A stretch of DNA of 64,000 nucleotides, taken from positions 52,348 to 116,347 of the forward strand of contig PUQB01000154.1 of assembly GCA_003024785.1 (NCBI GenBank), given 5' to 3'. Below, in pieces: positions 11,043 through 22,579 of this stretch. Source of the DNA: Selaginella tamariscina (Eukaryota > Streptophyta > Lycopodiopsida > Selaginellales > Selaginellaceae). Positions within the stretch are counted from its first letter, which is position 1. Every line of letters begins with the position of its first letter. Both the position numbers and the translations under genes were made by a program. The notes under the pieces were generated by a model. That model was given only the letters and a program-made list of their open reading frames with translations. It did not search any database and had not been told where the DNA came from.

Positions 11043-13335
11043 TTAATCCTGATGTTTCTCATCACCCTTGCCTTCCCACCGGCACCTTCTGTCAGACAGT
11101 ATCCAGTTGATGTGCTTCTCTACTCCATTATAAAGTCCCTCCACGAACAAAAAGGAGAGTGCGAGCGAGCACCAATCATCACGATATTGAAACCCCTGCT
11201 CCTCCTCAAAGAATGGAGACTCGAAGCAGGGAGTTCCAACACGTTGCCGGAGCACTTCGGATGGCTCGTCAATGAAACATGATGCATCGAAATCGTTCAA
11301 CTTCAGCTGCCCATCAAATATCAGAAAGTTAGCCGGCTTGACATCCCTGTGATAAACACCTCTCGCATGCATGCCATAAACAGCTTTCTCGCCATTGTCC
11401 CAGAGTTGCTCATAGTTGCTCAGCAAATCTCCACGGTGCATTGGACGTCCATAGCCAGTGAGAGCCATCCACCTTAACCGTCTCCTGCTCCTGTCACAAC
11501 CCCGCAGTAGTTTGACTCCAGCGACCTGATGTAAGGTAAACTATCCACGCTAAGGTGGATCTCATGCTCCCTCGAAATCTCCTCTCCTCTGAAACTTTGA
11601 TAACACAAGGTTCTGTACCCCTCCGCAACACAATCGACTTGTAACCCTCTGCAATGACTACCGCTCCAGTCAAGTCAAGTTCCACATTATCATCATCTCG
11701 TATGAGCTGAATGGGAGACAATGGGATGCCAGCTTTGAGCAAAGAGTGTCCACAAACCTCACTAACAGCCTAAAGCCGGGCTCAGGTCGGGTAGGAACTA
11801 CATCCTGCAAGGTCGCCTCTGTGTTCGCTTTGTCAACCTGCGTTATGTCGAACAGCAGGTTCCTCCGGTCCAAGATTTCAAGACAGGGAACTCAGGTGCC
11901 ACCTGAAGGGATTGAAGCTGACCATCCTCTCCATAAGTGAAAAGAGCAAACCAGAGACGTTCAATCCTCTCTCCAAAGAAGCCCAAGTGCCAAGGTTGAA
12001 CATCTTTCATATTGCACTTAAGCATCTTGGCAAACCCATCCTTATTACTGTCTATCCCGCCAGTTGGATCGCCTGGTACAGCACACCGGAAGGTGCTTTT
12101 AAGTTCACTGGGCTGAGAAGTGTTACGTGCCTGCAGACATATATCTTCGCGTGCAGATCCTTGATGAACCTCTTTAAAGAACACAATGTCCGGCTGGCCT
12201 GACGAGGCTGCAAGGCAGAACTGAAGAAACAATGGATGGTATGGTACCTCCAAATCGTTCTGATTCTTTGCCCGACTTCTCCTCATCTTCAAAACTTTCT
12301 CCAAAGAAGCGGCTTTAGCTTCGAACAGCAAAAAGTGTAGATACCGGAATTCAGCAACCGAGGCGCAACGGTTGCAAGAGTTCGTCAATGTCAACGGTGG
12401 TCCTTGGCACCTGCCTGCTCTTCCCACAAAACCAACTCAGGACATGCTTCAAAAGGTATGGTAACCAAGGAAGACTTCCGTATGATGGTCTGCTGTCGTG
12501 AACTCTGTCTCTGTTCTAAACCCTGAAGCCTTAACTCAAGATCGAACGAGGTAGTATCACCAGCCCCTCTGACATGCAAGGCGAAGGCTTCTGGCAATTC
12601 CCGGTGTATGGGTTCACTCAGCTTCCACCAAATGCCATCACTAACCTGCATTTCTTCAAAATTCTTATTTTTCAGCCACCTCCATAATTCAGTCGTGCTG
12701 TCGATGTGTCGAGGAACTGCCTGAAAGACTTCGCCTGGGTGAATGCAAATCCTGCGCCCGTCTGGATTATATCCCAAGTATGCCTTCAGTTCAGCTGTAC
12801 CCAGTTCAGCTATCTGAAACAGAAACGTCAGTTCCGAGAGAGAGAGCAAGTAATAGTCACTTACCCGAGGCAGCTCCTCAAGCTCGGACCGCTTCCGTTT
12901 AGGCCCTAATGATTGCTCAGGAATCAAGAGATGAGAAACCTCTGTCTGTCCAGTTATTTGATGCGAAATCTGCCTCACTCCATGCTCCCAAGCAGGTATT
13001 ATGGGCCCTGCTTCATGCTGCCATGCGCCCGGCAAGGTTTGTTGCTGAGGGATCGTTGGGGAGAAGGGTTGTTGAGCCATTGCCGGAGGGATCGCTGGGG
13101 AGAAGCCATGCTGTACCGGGGGATGTTGGGGAGTCCATTGTGGAGGCGCATACTGTGGATGTGAAGCCGCAAACTGCGAACCATATCCAGCCTGCGGTTG
13201 CAGCTTTTGCGAGGACCAATCTGCGTGTAAGAATCCGCATACCCAACCTGCGGATGTCCTATAGCATTCGGCCATTGATTATTCCGATTCTGGAAGCCCT
13301 GGCCTCCATGAGCATACCTTGGACGATCCGCCATT
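11043..13335 (-). pseudogene. Kinase-like gene, copy B (tandem duplicate of copy A)
   Basis: Same organisation and strand as copy A, 4.5 kb away. The N-terminus at about 13334 (MADRPRYAHGGQGFQNRNNQ) is Gln/Asn/Pro-rich, with repeats of FSP.IPQQ type. A basic KRKRSELEELPR segment ends exon 1. A canonical 51-bp intron (GTAAGT...TTTCAG) lies at 12814-12864; read-through of it stays open, so it is easily missed. Exon 2 has the conserved block (KAYLGYNPDGRRICIHPGEVFQ cut short here to its first residues, KAYLGYNPDG), then QPDIVFF...SELKSTF. The kinase domain has HRDVKPAN (about 11351) and NDFDAS (about 11294). Compared with copy A it lacks a block before KHINWIL and differs by many single bases. 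Frames shift near 12400, 11860, 11740 and 11480. It may be a pseudogene or may carry assembly indels. Confidence 0.6.
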
Positions 13336-13639
13336 CAGCTGAACATATGCCCTAATCTAGTCTATATATACATATATAGTGTGTGTGTGTGGGATGATCA
13401 AGGTCGTTGCCTGTGTGACGGATGAGATCAAACGGATCCTGACTCTGTTGGTGCCTTGTGGTTATCTGTGATCAGATGGATTCAGATTCAATCGCAGCCC
13501 TTGAAATGTACCGTAGTAAATTAGTGTGTGTGTGTGTGTGTGAGATAGAGAGAGAGATTAATATATAACGTAATCGGTTACAGGCTCCTAGTTGGGCTGG
13601 CGCTGGGGGACGAGAAACAGAAAGGAAAGAAGAGCATGC
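13336..13639. other. Spacer with (TG)n/(AG)n microsatellite
   Basis: The spacer holds (TG)n runs at about 13379-13390 and 13523-13541, the second running into an AG tract. No gene is seen. It separates the minus-strand kinase copy from the plus-strand CSI-like fragment. Confidence 0.6.
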
Positions 13640-15009
13640 TATATAAAGGCACTAGCCGGCTCCCTCACTGGAACACGCCGAGGCAAAGAAGATGCTTGTT
13701 GGTGTAGCTACGCTTGCCGATCCATGGGTTCGTGTTTGAGCTTGTCAAGTCACTAGAAAAAACTTTGCAGTGAGAAACACGGTCTGTGGGAGTCTATCCG
13801 TGGCCGAGACGGTGTGCAGTTCATGATCTCCTTACTCGGAGTCTCATCTGAACAGCAGCAGGAATATGCAGTTGCTTTCTAGACAGATTGAGGACTCCAA
13901 CTGGGCTATCACTGCACCTGGCGGTATACCGCCATTGGTGCAGCTCTTGGAGACCGGCTCTCAGAAAGCAAGACAAGACTCCGCCATTGTCTTGGCCAAC
14001 CTCTGCTCTCACAGCGTCGACATCCGTGCTTGTGTACAGACTGCTCAAGCAGAGGCTGCATTACTGTGGCTACTAAAGAATGCAGGTGACGAGGGACAAG
14101 AGATAGCCGCCCGTGCCATTGTGAAGCTCGTGGTAGTGCCTGACTCCAACAGGATGAGTCAGCTCACTGCTATTGTAGTGGGAGAGCTACCTTCTTCAAA
14201 AAAGTATGTACTCGATGTGATGAGCTCACTGTTGCTCCTTGTTCCTGAGTCGGAGATGTCAAAGCAGGAGAGCTCAGCACACGAGGCGGTAAACACACTC
14301 GTAAGCCTCTTAGAAACCTCGACTCCACCTGACACACTCGAGAAGTCGGTTTCTGTACTTGCGGACATTGTTCAACACGCCCTGACGTACACGAGAGTGA
14401 GCTAGTTAGGAAGGCTGTTGGACCTCTCAGTAAGTTGCTTGTGCCTGTGTCCGAGTCCGAGATGGGTGTACAGATAGCCGGACAGGCTGCTCGTGCACTT
14501 GGCGGCTTGTTTTCATCAATTCTTCGGTTGTCACATGTGAAAGAGGCTGCCCGTGATGCCATCCTGCCCCTCGTGGAGCTTACCGAGGTTCCTCTTCTGG
14601 CTGCTGCTGAGTCCCTGGTGTTAGCAATTGCAAACCTGTTGCTCAACCCGGATGGTAATCTCTCTCTCTCTCTCTCGCTCTCTCTCTCTCACAGACACAC
14701 ACACACACACTAATGGTACTACTATTACCAGTTGGATTGGATGTGCCTCTTGGGGAGATGATAGAGCCACTGATGAGAATATTACAAGAAGGAAACAGTG
14801 ATGCACAGGATAATGCGGCAGTTGCACTTGCACGTATGTTTGATATTCATTTGATTGATGAAGAGCTTCTTGAACACGTCCGGTCTTCTGGGACCATGCT
14901 TGTGCTTGCTCGACTTCTTCAAGCCGTCCGGTTTGAGCATGCTCAATCATCTCGACCACTTGAAGCTCTCTCTTCGGTATGTGTTCGTGTGCCTGTGTGC
15001 CTGTGTGAC

Positions 15010-15040
<31 letters not shown>

Positions 15041-15337
15041 CTTATTTGTCTTTATAGGTGGAGCCCCAAGATACTTGGAATACTCCTCTTGTTGAGTGTA
15101 CCGCTGTTGGAGGTATATATACGTCACTTACGCACATATATGTATATATGTATGGTATCATATGTGTTTGTAACGGGTTCGAGGCTGTGTGAGCACGCTA
15201 TCCATGTACTCTCGAAGCTCTGTGGTGAGGACCAGGAGCAGCATTTTTTACTCGCTAGGTTGATCTCCACGACTCCTGGATGTATCTCAGCCTTAGCAGA
15301 GGATAGTCAACTCCGACAACATACAGGTGAACAGCGT

Positions 15338-15396
<59 letters not shown>

Positions 15397-16560
15397 CGAT
15401 ATATATTATGTACATACAGATACATTATATACTTACATTCAAAAACATAAACAGGTCAAGATAGGTGGTGCTGACCTCATTATATGTGCGGCAAGGAAGC
15501 ACGGTCAGCAAGCAATTGACTCTATAAGGGAGCTGGTCAACGGGTCAGAGATGCTGATACATTCCCTTGTCGGGATGCTGGGGAGCAGTGATGTCGTGCT
15601 GCACCACACAGAGGACAGTGCTGCCGCTACTGCTGCACTTTGGCTTCTGCCTGTGATTGCAGCTGATGTGACTGAGAGTAAAGTTGCTGTTATGGAGGCC
15701 GGTGCTATTGATGTCTTGGCTGACAAACTCGCTATCTCGCTCCAAACGCTCGTCAGGTGTGTGTGTGTGTGTGTGTGTGATTATTATCATATTATACATT
15801 ATATATTTATGATATATACATATTAATCATTATTTGGATTAAATGCAGGCTAAAGTAGAGGAACCAGGAAGCAACTGGATAAGTGCATTGTTACTAGCAA
15901 TCCTCTTCCAAGACCGGAACCTGTCACGCTCTCCAGCTACCTTGCGTGCAATGCCACCCCTCTCCATAGTATACGTATTGACACCATTATGGAAAAAAAA
16001 GGTACTTTTCAGCAGTAGCACTGGCAAGTTTAGTTTGCCATGGGCAAACTCTGGAGCTGTTTCTGGTTTGATATCTCTCCTTGGAAGCTCTGATGTCGAG
16101 GCCGCTCTCAACTTATCAAGCTTATCTCAAGAGTTTTCATTGGCTCCTAGTCCTGAACAAGTTGTCCTGGAGAGGGAATCCATATGCATATATACATACA
16201 TGTATTTATGTATTTATCTGTATTTGTACATAGATATATATTTATACATTCTTCACTTGATGTAACCTTCAATATTAAACCTTAAACCTTAAACCCTGAA
16301 GCACATACTAAGTATATGTTTTACAGCTGTTTAGAGTAGATGATATACGGTTTGGAGCAACAGCAAGAAAGGCAATCCCAGCACTTGTAGAGCTCCTTAA
16401 ACCAATACCTGGACTCCCCAACGCAGCACCACTTACTCACACAAGTAGCAGAAGCCAACAATGTAAACAGGCTCAGCATGGGAGAGTCCTCGACTCTAAC
16501 TAAGTCCAGCCTCAGGTCAACCAGATCCAGAGACTCGTGAAAGCCAACCATCTGCCATCT
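13640..16560 (+). pseudogene. Internal ARM-repeat exons of a second CSI-like gene, decayed
   Basis: The encoded residues match the middle third of CSI proteins in order. Blocks include [120 protein letters not shown] and [18 protein letters not shown]. Exons are about 13640-14655, 14715-14978, 15058-15112, 15180-15326, 15454-15757, 15849-16170 and 16327-16560. The introns are filled with (TG)n, (AG)n or (AT)n. Frame breaks occur near 13875, 14400, 15990 and 16430, and the donor after 16170 is not GT. Homology ends about 16560, in the middle of the ARM array, so the C2 domain is absent. It is not joined to the fragment at 1-1134, which lies upstream rather than downstream. Confidence 0.78.
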
Positions 16561-16639
16561 GCTATAAGCTGGAATGTCATGAGTCAAGGAACTATATATG
16601 TGTTAAGAGCCAAGTGGGCTCTATGCGTTCATGACACAT

Positions 16640-16790
16640 AAACCAAGGCAACTAGCTCAGTGGTAGAGCACTTGGCACCGGCGTGAAACTTGTCCAACCT
16701 CAATTTTTCAACATGGTATTAGAGCCTAGGGGACGTGGAGCCTCAGTTTTTCAACATGGTACCAGAGCCTAGGGGACGTGGGGCTAGAGT
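16640..16790 (+). other. tRNA A-box-like sequence followed by two initiator-tRNA PBS-like motifs
   Basis: AACTAGCTCAGTGGTAGAGC (16649-16668) is a good tRNA/SINE A-box context. Downstream, TGGTATTAGAGCC and TGGTACCAGAGCC resemble the TGGTATCAGAGC primer-binding site of plant LTR retrotransposons; each is followed by TAGGGGACGTGG, making a tandem duplication of about 40 bp. There is no B box in good form and no cloverleaf. It is best read as a SINE or LTR-element remnant. Confidence 0.4.
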
Positions 16791-17014
16791 TGGATTGGCT
16801 GGACAGGTTAACAAGAAAACTGTTCATTATCTTGTTCATCCTCATCATTCTCATAATCCTCGTTATCTTGTTCATCCTCCTGGTCATCTCGTAATCTTCA
16901 TTATCTTGTTCACCCTCTTGGTCATTTGCTTCATTGTTGTCCTCGTTCACTTCAGAATACATTACATTCCCAACACTCCCACTCAGGAATACATAATATT
17001 CCCAATACTCTCAC

Positions 17015-17775
17015 TCAAGCTGAGTTGGACTTCTGCACGCCAAGAGCTTGTGCATGTCGCATAAACACTGCTGGTGGAAGTGCCTTCGTGAATATGTCCA
17101 CCACCATCTCCACAATGTCATAGTAGATGAGTTCCACTTTCTACATTGCAACCTGTTCTTTTGTCGTACAATGAAATCTTGGATTCTTCGTTAGAGCAAT
17201 GGCTCTCTAATTGTTGCAATGCAAGACCATTGCTTCTCCTTGCTCATAGCTCAAACCGTTGAGCAAAGTCCTGAGCCAAAAAATTTCCTTGGCTGCTTGT
17301 GCCATCCCAATATACTCGGCCTCGATGCTCAAGAGTGCCACGATCGGCTGCCACTAGCTACTCCACATGATTGCTGCACTATCTAGGTTGAAGATGTAGC
17401 CAGAAGTTGATTTATGCTGATCAACTTCCCTTGCCTAGTCCACATCCAAGAATCCTTATAGCTTGAGTTGAGGCTACTTTTGTTTTGTGTAACACAAACA
17501 TGATCGGTTGTCCCCTTCAAGTAATGAAACACTCTCTTAACTGCTTGCCAATGCTGGAAGCCAAGATTTGCCAAAAACTGCAACACCACTCCCGCAATGT
17601 CCAGCTTGGTACAAACCATGAGGTAGACCAAATTGCTAACCATCTGCTAGAACAGAATCCTCTGCATCACATCTTTTTTTGCTTCCGTTTGGGGTGCCAT
17701 GTCCTTGCTGAGATGCAAGCCAACTTCCATTGGCATTGATGTAGAGTTGACATCGCTAAGCTTGAACTTTTGGAG
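17015..17775 (-). pseudogene. Copia pol 3' part (RT end and RNase H)
   Basis: Recognisable copia blocks are YLMVCTKLDIAGVV and HWQAVKRVFHYLKGTTDH (17643-17470), then the C-terminal DIFTKALPPAVF...HAQALGVQKSNSA before a TGA at 17015-17017. The frame is broken in several places, with stops between 17100 and 17380. Confidence 0.8.
17767..17775. repeat. Left 9-bp target-site duplication (CTTTTGGAG)
   Basis: This copy of CTTTTGGAG directly precedes the MULE terminus. The identical 9-mer directly follows the right terminus at 25972-25980. Nine bp is the usual Mutator-superfamily duplication length. Confidence 0.88.
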
Positions 17776-17812
17776 GGGTCTCGACGAAAAGGAGGCTCGG
17801 CTCAGGAGGCTC
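17776..17812. repeat. MULE left terminal inverted repeat
   Basis: The terminal about 35 bp pair with the reverse complement of 25935-25971. Shared blocks are TCG at bases 6-8, GGAGGCT at 16-22 and CAGGAGGC near base 30. Confidence 0.8.
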
Positions 17813-17936
17813 ATATTATTCTAGTATATTATGGATATTCCAGAATATTCTAGATATATCAGAATATTCTAGAATATATAATATGCCGACTGGCTTAAAT
17901 ATGCCGACTGGCTTAATAAAGCATTTTATAAACCAT

Positions 17937-20900
17937 TTATCCTTGTAGCACCGGTGGGTCATGAACTCTGCTGCAATTCACCAGCAAACGGTGGACCTCC
18001 ATCTCACTGAGCGATCGCCTTTGTAGAAAATATGTGACGTCCGGGTTCAAGCCAAGCACACGGCTATAGACGAAGTACATGTGTACACATGGGCTCCAAC
18101 TTTTGCTCTTCTGAAAGGTAGAACAACTGCATATAGGATAAGTATTAATAGTCACCTTTGCAGAGTCATTTCCTGCCGACACAACGAAAGCCTCCTTCCG
18201 TCCTCTACTGTCACTTCAACATTTCTCACACGACCTAAAAACGTCTTGGCCTTGGAAATTCTTCTCTTGTTCCTTAGACATTTTTGTTGGAGTCCGGACC
18301 ATACGTCCTTCGAAAGGTGGAATTGTTGTAGATCCAGCTCCACGTGGTGGCGATGGTGTTTTGTCCTTCTGACCCTCATCTACTCTTCCTGCCATCCCCT
18401 GTAAACCTTCCAGAACAAAGCCTGCATCCTGTAGTTCTCTGACCTCCTCACTTGTCAGCTTCGTTTCCTTGAGCACAGGCCAAACCGTTGGTGGTGTTGG
18501 AATTCGTGACGAAGAATTTTGCCGTTTGGCCGCGTGAAACACCCTGAATCTTTTGGGCAGAACCACATCATCTGTTGTACATACTCCTCATTCCCCAAGG
18601 CATCAATGTACATTCGTTTTCCATAGAATCCTGGTGCTGGCACTCTGCTTGGATAACCGATTGGTTTTCCACACAGAGCAGTTCCTTCCTGATTCATCCC
18701 CAAACACTTAACCTTACTGGATGCTCCGATTCGTCTGATGGCCCACTCTGTTTGAGCAATCTCTCTCTCCAAAACCTCTTCGAACCTTAACCTCTTTCTC
18801 CTGTTGTTTTGGACCACCCGCTCTGTGTACTCTACATCATGTCTGTGTGAACGTCGAGCATCAGACTGTTCTGTTCCTGTGACTGTTCTCCTAACAGTTT
18901 GCACTCGAACGTTAGTGGTACTCGTGAACTCCGGGCTGGTCAAGTGTTCCTCGCCTTCCACCAGATTGATAATTGTTGATGGAGATACACTTTTCCCCTC
19001 AGAGAGTTTGCGTTGCACTCGTTTCAACAGAGTTTCCTTCGAAGGCCCTGACCCTGTATACCTCCCTTCTATTGCCGCTTTCACCTTCGCACTCTGCATA
19101 ACTGCATCGGTGAGGTCTAACATTGTCGCCTCCAGCAGTGGTACTCTTTTGGCCAATCTTGCTCTTCTTGCTCTCGCATGAATCACTTCAGCATTGTTTG
19201 TAGTTGGAACGCTCGCGAGTCCTTCTTCTGTCATGTCTCCCAGTTCCGCCATGGAGATGTGGTCCTCATGCCTGATCCACCAAGACAGCCATGTCTTCAA
19301 AGCTCGAATGTTTGACGCTCGTCCTTCCCAAAAAGACTCGAGAATTGCCAGTTGTTCTTTCTTAGATTGTTCATTCAGTGCTGCAGGCCAGGCACGAGCA
19401 AGCTTCATGTGTTCTTCGCGATGTTCTTCTGCGATCCATTTCTTTGTCACCTGACGCACGGATTGCATAAAGTGAAACAGACAGCTTCTTTCCCTCCCTT
19501 TCATCTTTGCTCCGTTGTTGAATACTTGGCGCAAGGCTATCCATATCGCTCCAGCCTCATCCGACATGAAACCAGCAAAGTTGACATTCTCCAAACCCTG
19601 CTTCTTACAAACCTCTAGCATTGTGTTCAAGAACTTCAGCACTGCAACATTATCTTCGCGGCACATATCTGCGTAAGCTATAGTCACCATGGATCTGACA
19701 CTGCAAGAGAGCGTTAGATAACGAAGATTAGAAAGTGTTATGAAGAGTTTTACAACTTACAATGGGTCATAAAGGTGTATTCCAATTGTCGCCCAGTCTG
19801 GTATGCGGTGCGTGTGGTCCAGAACAACCCATTGATCATGAAGGTCTCCTCACTTTGACACCTTTGATGTAGTCAACTCCTGAACCCGGTCCCTCAACTG
19901 TCATTTTGAAGATCAGAGGCTGCTCCTCAGCACCATACAGTTCCATCCCTGAAACATGTATGACGTGAATGAAAGGTATTGGCAACTTTGTCTTCAGCTC
20001 CAGAAGACCCTCGTAACCCTCTCTAAAGTGTGTCTCCTTCTGTCTTGATTGTGTAATCCAGTCCCGAGTCCTAAAGAAAGGTCACGTCAGTGTGTAGAGA
20101 TCTAAAGAAAAATACCTTCGATGGTTTGTTAGAGGTTCAAGTTTTGAGAGTAAACCAGTGTACGAGACTTCTCCTTCTTCCTTGAAAAGTTCTTCAAAGA
20201 TGAGCTCACGCAGCTTGAAACTCAATCACTCGTTGATTGGTTCGCGGACTGCTCTTTACCACGTTGCTGACACTAGATCTGGCTCGCTGAACGTTTGAAG
20301 CTGACACTGAGGGGCTGACTGGATGCTGATGAACACCTCTGTGAATGAACAACCTTGTAAAAGAAATGTCGTCTGGCAGAATGTAGTACACATAAGCCGG
20401 ACAAGTGTGCACTAGCAATGGCTCCTCTCCACAATGCTTACATTTCATGCCTATTACTTTGCCTGTCTCAGTTGTCTTTGCCTTCTCCACAGCACCCTTG
20501 AAGTGACATTCATTTGCTTTCTTCTCAAAAGCCAAGTAGGGGCAGGTAGGATTGATGCATTTGAGATGTCCGACACATGAACTTCGACTGACTCGCGCCG
20601 GAACATGCCAGTGTGTTGTGCTCGGGTGTGTCCAATGGTAGCAGCCATCCTTGCGATTCATCCCCAAGTACTTCTCTGTGCTTTCTTTCTTTGGGGAAGT
20701 TCGTAAATGACATTTCCATTGTATATCTGCGGTAGTTCAGAGACTCGTTTAACTTCAGACGAACCAATGAGATCCTTCCCTATCCTACATTTGTCTGCTC
20801 TTAGAAGACACACCAGCATGGATTCCTCACGCTCCTTTGTCCGCAACCTGAACAACGGGCCCTTTGGGCACAATGTGTAAAAGACAAACTGGTTTGATGC

Positions 20901-21089
20901 ATTGCCTTCTGGTAACAACTCCACATCTTCTCCAGAACTCGCAGAAACTGACATCAATTGAACCACATGTATACTGAACCAACAAGGAATGTTGAAAGCA
21001 AAGTGAAGATCATGTTCAAACACAAAAGCATTTCCATCTTCATCGACTGGGAAATCTTTGTCAATGCCTTCATAGGTAACTCTGGCCAT
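17937..21089 (-). pseudogene. MULE transposase (zinc-binding N-terminus, DDE core, SWIM finger), lightly frame-broken
   Basis: The product would cut and join the transposon ends. The start at 21089 (MARVTYEGIDKDFPVDEDG) opens exon 1 (20116-21089). Exon 1 holds a Cys/His region (GHLKCINPTCPYL, CKHCGEEPLLVHTC, HRGVHQHP), perhaps a WRKY/GCM-type finger. A 45-bp intron (20071-20115) and a 60-bp intron (19701-19760) follow. The DDE core shows VVLDHTHRIPDW for the first Asp, FAGFMSDEAGAIW for the second Asp with CLFHFMQSVRQ after it, and TNNAEVIHA for the Glu. The C-terminus has CSCSTFQKSKSWSPCVH (about 18120), a CXC...CXH SWIM motif, ending at 17937. Single-base frame breaks fall near 20665, 19850, 18460 and 18200. 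All catalytic residues remain visible, so decay is recent or partly assembly error. Confidence 0.82.
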
Positions 21090-21515
21090 GACAACGCAAG
21101 GAGAAAGCTCGGTGGTTTAGGAAAGCAAAGCAAAAGATTAAACACACTCTCGTTCGCCAAAAAAAATTATAATCGTTGATAATAAACGTGAATACACTTT
21201 TGTATATAATTAATTCTACGCTGCCCAGCTCACAGTGTTCTTAATGCTGTCCTCTCTAGTATCACCGATTTAATTTAATTACCTTTTATGATTTGAAATA
21301 TCTTCACTTTACCAATTATTCACATATTTTAATAAACCCTAAATATTAATGTCACATTTATTCCGTAGGTTCACTTTTTCATTGCGGCTAGGGTTTTTGG
21401 TTAGGGTTTACTTTTCCACTGCGGCTAGGGTTTTTTGGTAGATGGTTTACTGTTTCCACTGCGGCTAGAGGTTTTTTCAATCTCAGATCTGAGTTCTGTC
21501 TTCCACTTGAGGCGG

Positions 21516-22500
21516 CGCCATCCATTTCGAGTCAATTCGTTGTAGCGCCCAAGTAATCATCGAGATTTCTGTGCCGATTTAGATTGTCGGCACCATCCTT
21601 CAGTCGGCGGCCACAAGGTATGTGCAATTTCTTATTTTTAATTTGTGGCTCAAATAATTTTTTTTCAGAGATAAAGGGTCTTCCCATTTGTGCCGACTGA
21701 GAGCGGCACCATCCTTGGTTCAGTCGGCAGCCACAAGGTATTTTCGATTTGTTATTTTTTTTTCTTTGCGGCTCAAGTATCCGTATCACAATGTTTTTTT
21801 TTTCAGAGTTAATGTGTCTTCCCATGTGTGTCGGAATCCTAGAGATAAAGGGTCTTCATTTGTGCCGAAGAGTGACGGCACCATCCTGGTTCAGTCGGCA
21901 GCCACAAGGTATTTTCGATTTGTTTATTTTTTCTTTGCGGCTCAAGTATCCGTATCACAATTTTTTTTTGTCAGAGTTAATGTGTCTTCCCATGTGTGTC
22001 GGAATCCTAGAGATAAAGGGTCTTCTCATTTGTGCCGACTAAGAGTGACGGCACCATCCTGGTTCAGCCGGCAGCCACAAGGTATTTTCGATTTGTTTAT
22101 TTTTTTCTTTGCGGCTCAAGTATCCGTATCACAATGTTTTTTTTGTCAGAGTTAATGTGTCTTCCCATTTGTGTCGGAATCCCAGAGATAAAGGGTCTTC
22201 CCATTTGTGCCGACTGAGAGTGACGGCACCATCCTGGTTCAGTTGGCAACCACAAGGTATTTTGAATTTGTTTATTTTTTGCTTTGCAGCTCAAGTATTT
22301 CTTTTTTCAGAGTTAATGGGTCTTCCCATTTGTGCCGTCTGAGAGGGACAGCACCATCCTAGCTCAGCCAGCACCATTATCTCTTCAGTGCCGTCTGAGA
22401 GGGTCGGCACCAACTATCTCAGTCGGCAGGATTTTGTTCTTCTACATCTCTGTGCCGACTGAGAGGGTCGGCACCATCTAGCTTGAGTCGGCAGCCACAA
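21516..22500. repeat. Tandem array of 173-175-bp units between the divergent MULE genes
   Basis: The word CGGCACCATCC recurs at 21703, 21876, 22049 and 22224, giving a period of 173-175 bp; shorter partial units lie before (about 21587) and after (about 22350, 22400, 22465). Each full unit has GTCGGCAGCCACAAG|GTATTTTCG, then a T-rich run, then TTTCAG|AG, so each looks like a donor, a roughly 80-bp intron and an acceptor. GTGCCGACTGAGAG...GTCGGCAC forms an 8-bp stem hairpin. The position suggests a repeated 5'-leader or promoter region for one or both genes. Confidence 0.85.
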
Positions 22501-22579
22501 GGTTAGTCATCTTTGCTTTTTATTTTCATTTTGTCTCCTAATCAATTGACTTGTGTGTTTGCTTTCCAAAGTTTACAAA

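Noticed and set aside
13640..13646. TATATAA as a promoter TATA box
   Set aside because: CSI-like coding similarity begins at about the same place, so the word is more likely inside or at the edge of an exon.
14621..15826. Long open frames running through CSI-like introns on both strands
   Set aside because: They translate microsatellites such as (YI)n and (CV)n and cross clear splice sites.
1..16560. A single CSI gene spanning both fragments
   Set aside because: The C-terminal exons lie upstream of the internal exons on the same strand, so one transcript cannot contain them in order.
16649..16720. A functional tRNA gene
   Set aside because: The A box is good but no B box, anticodon arm or acceptor stem can be formed.
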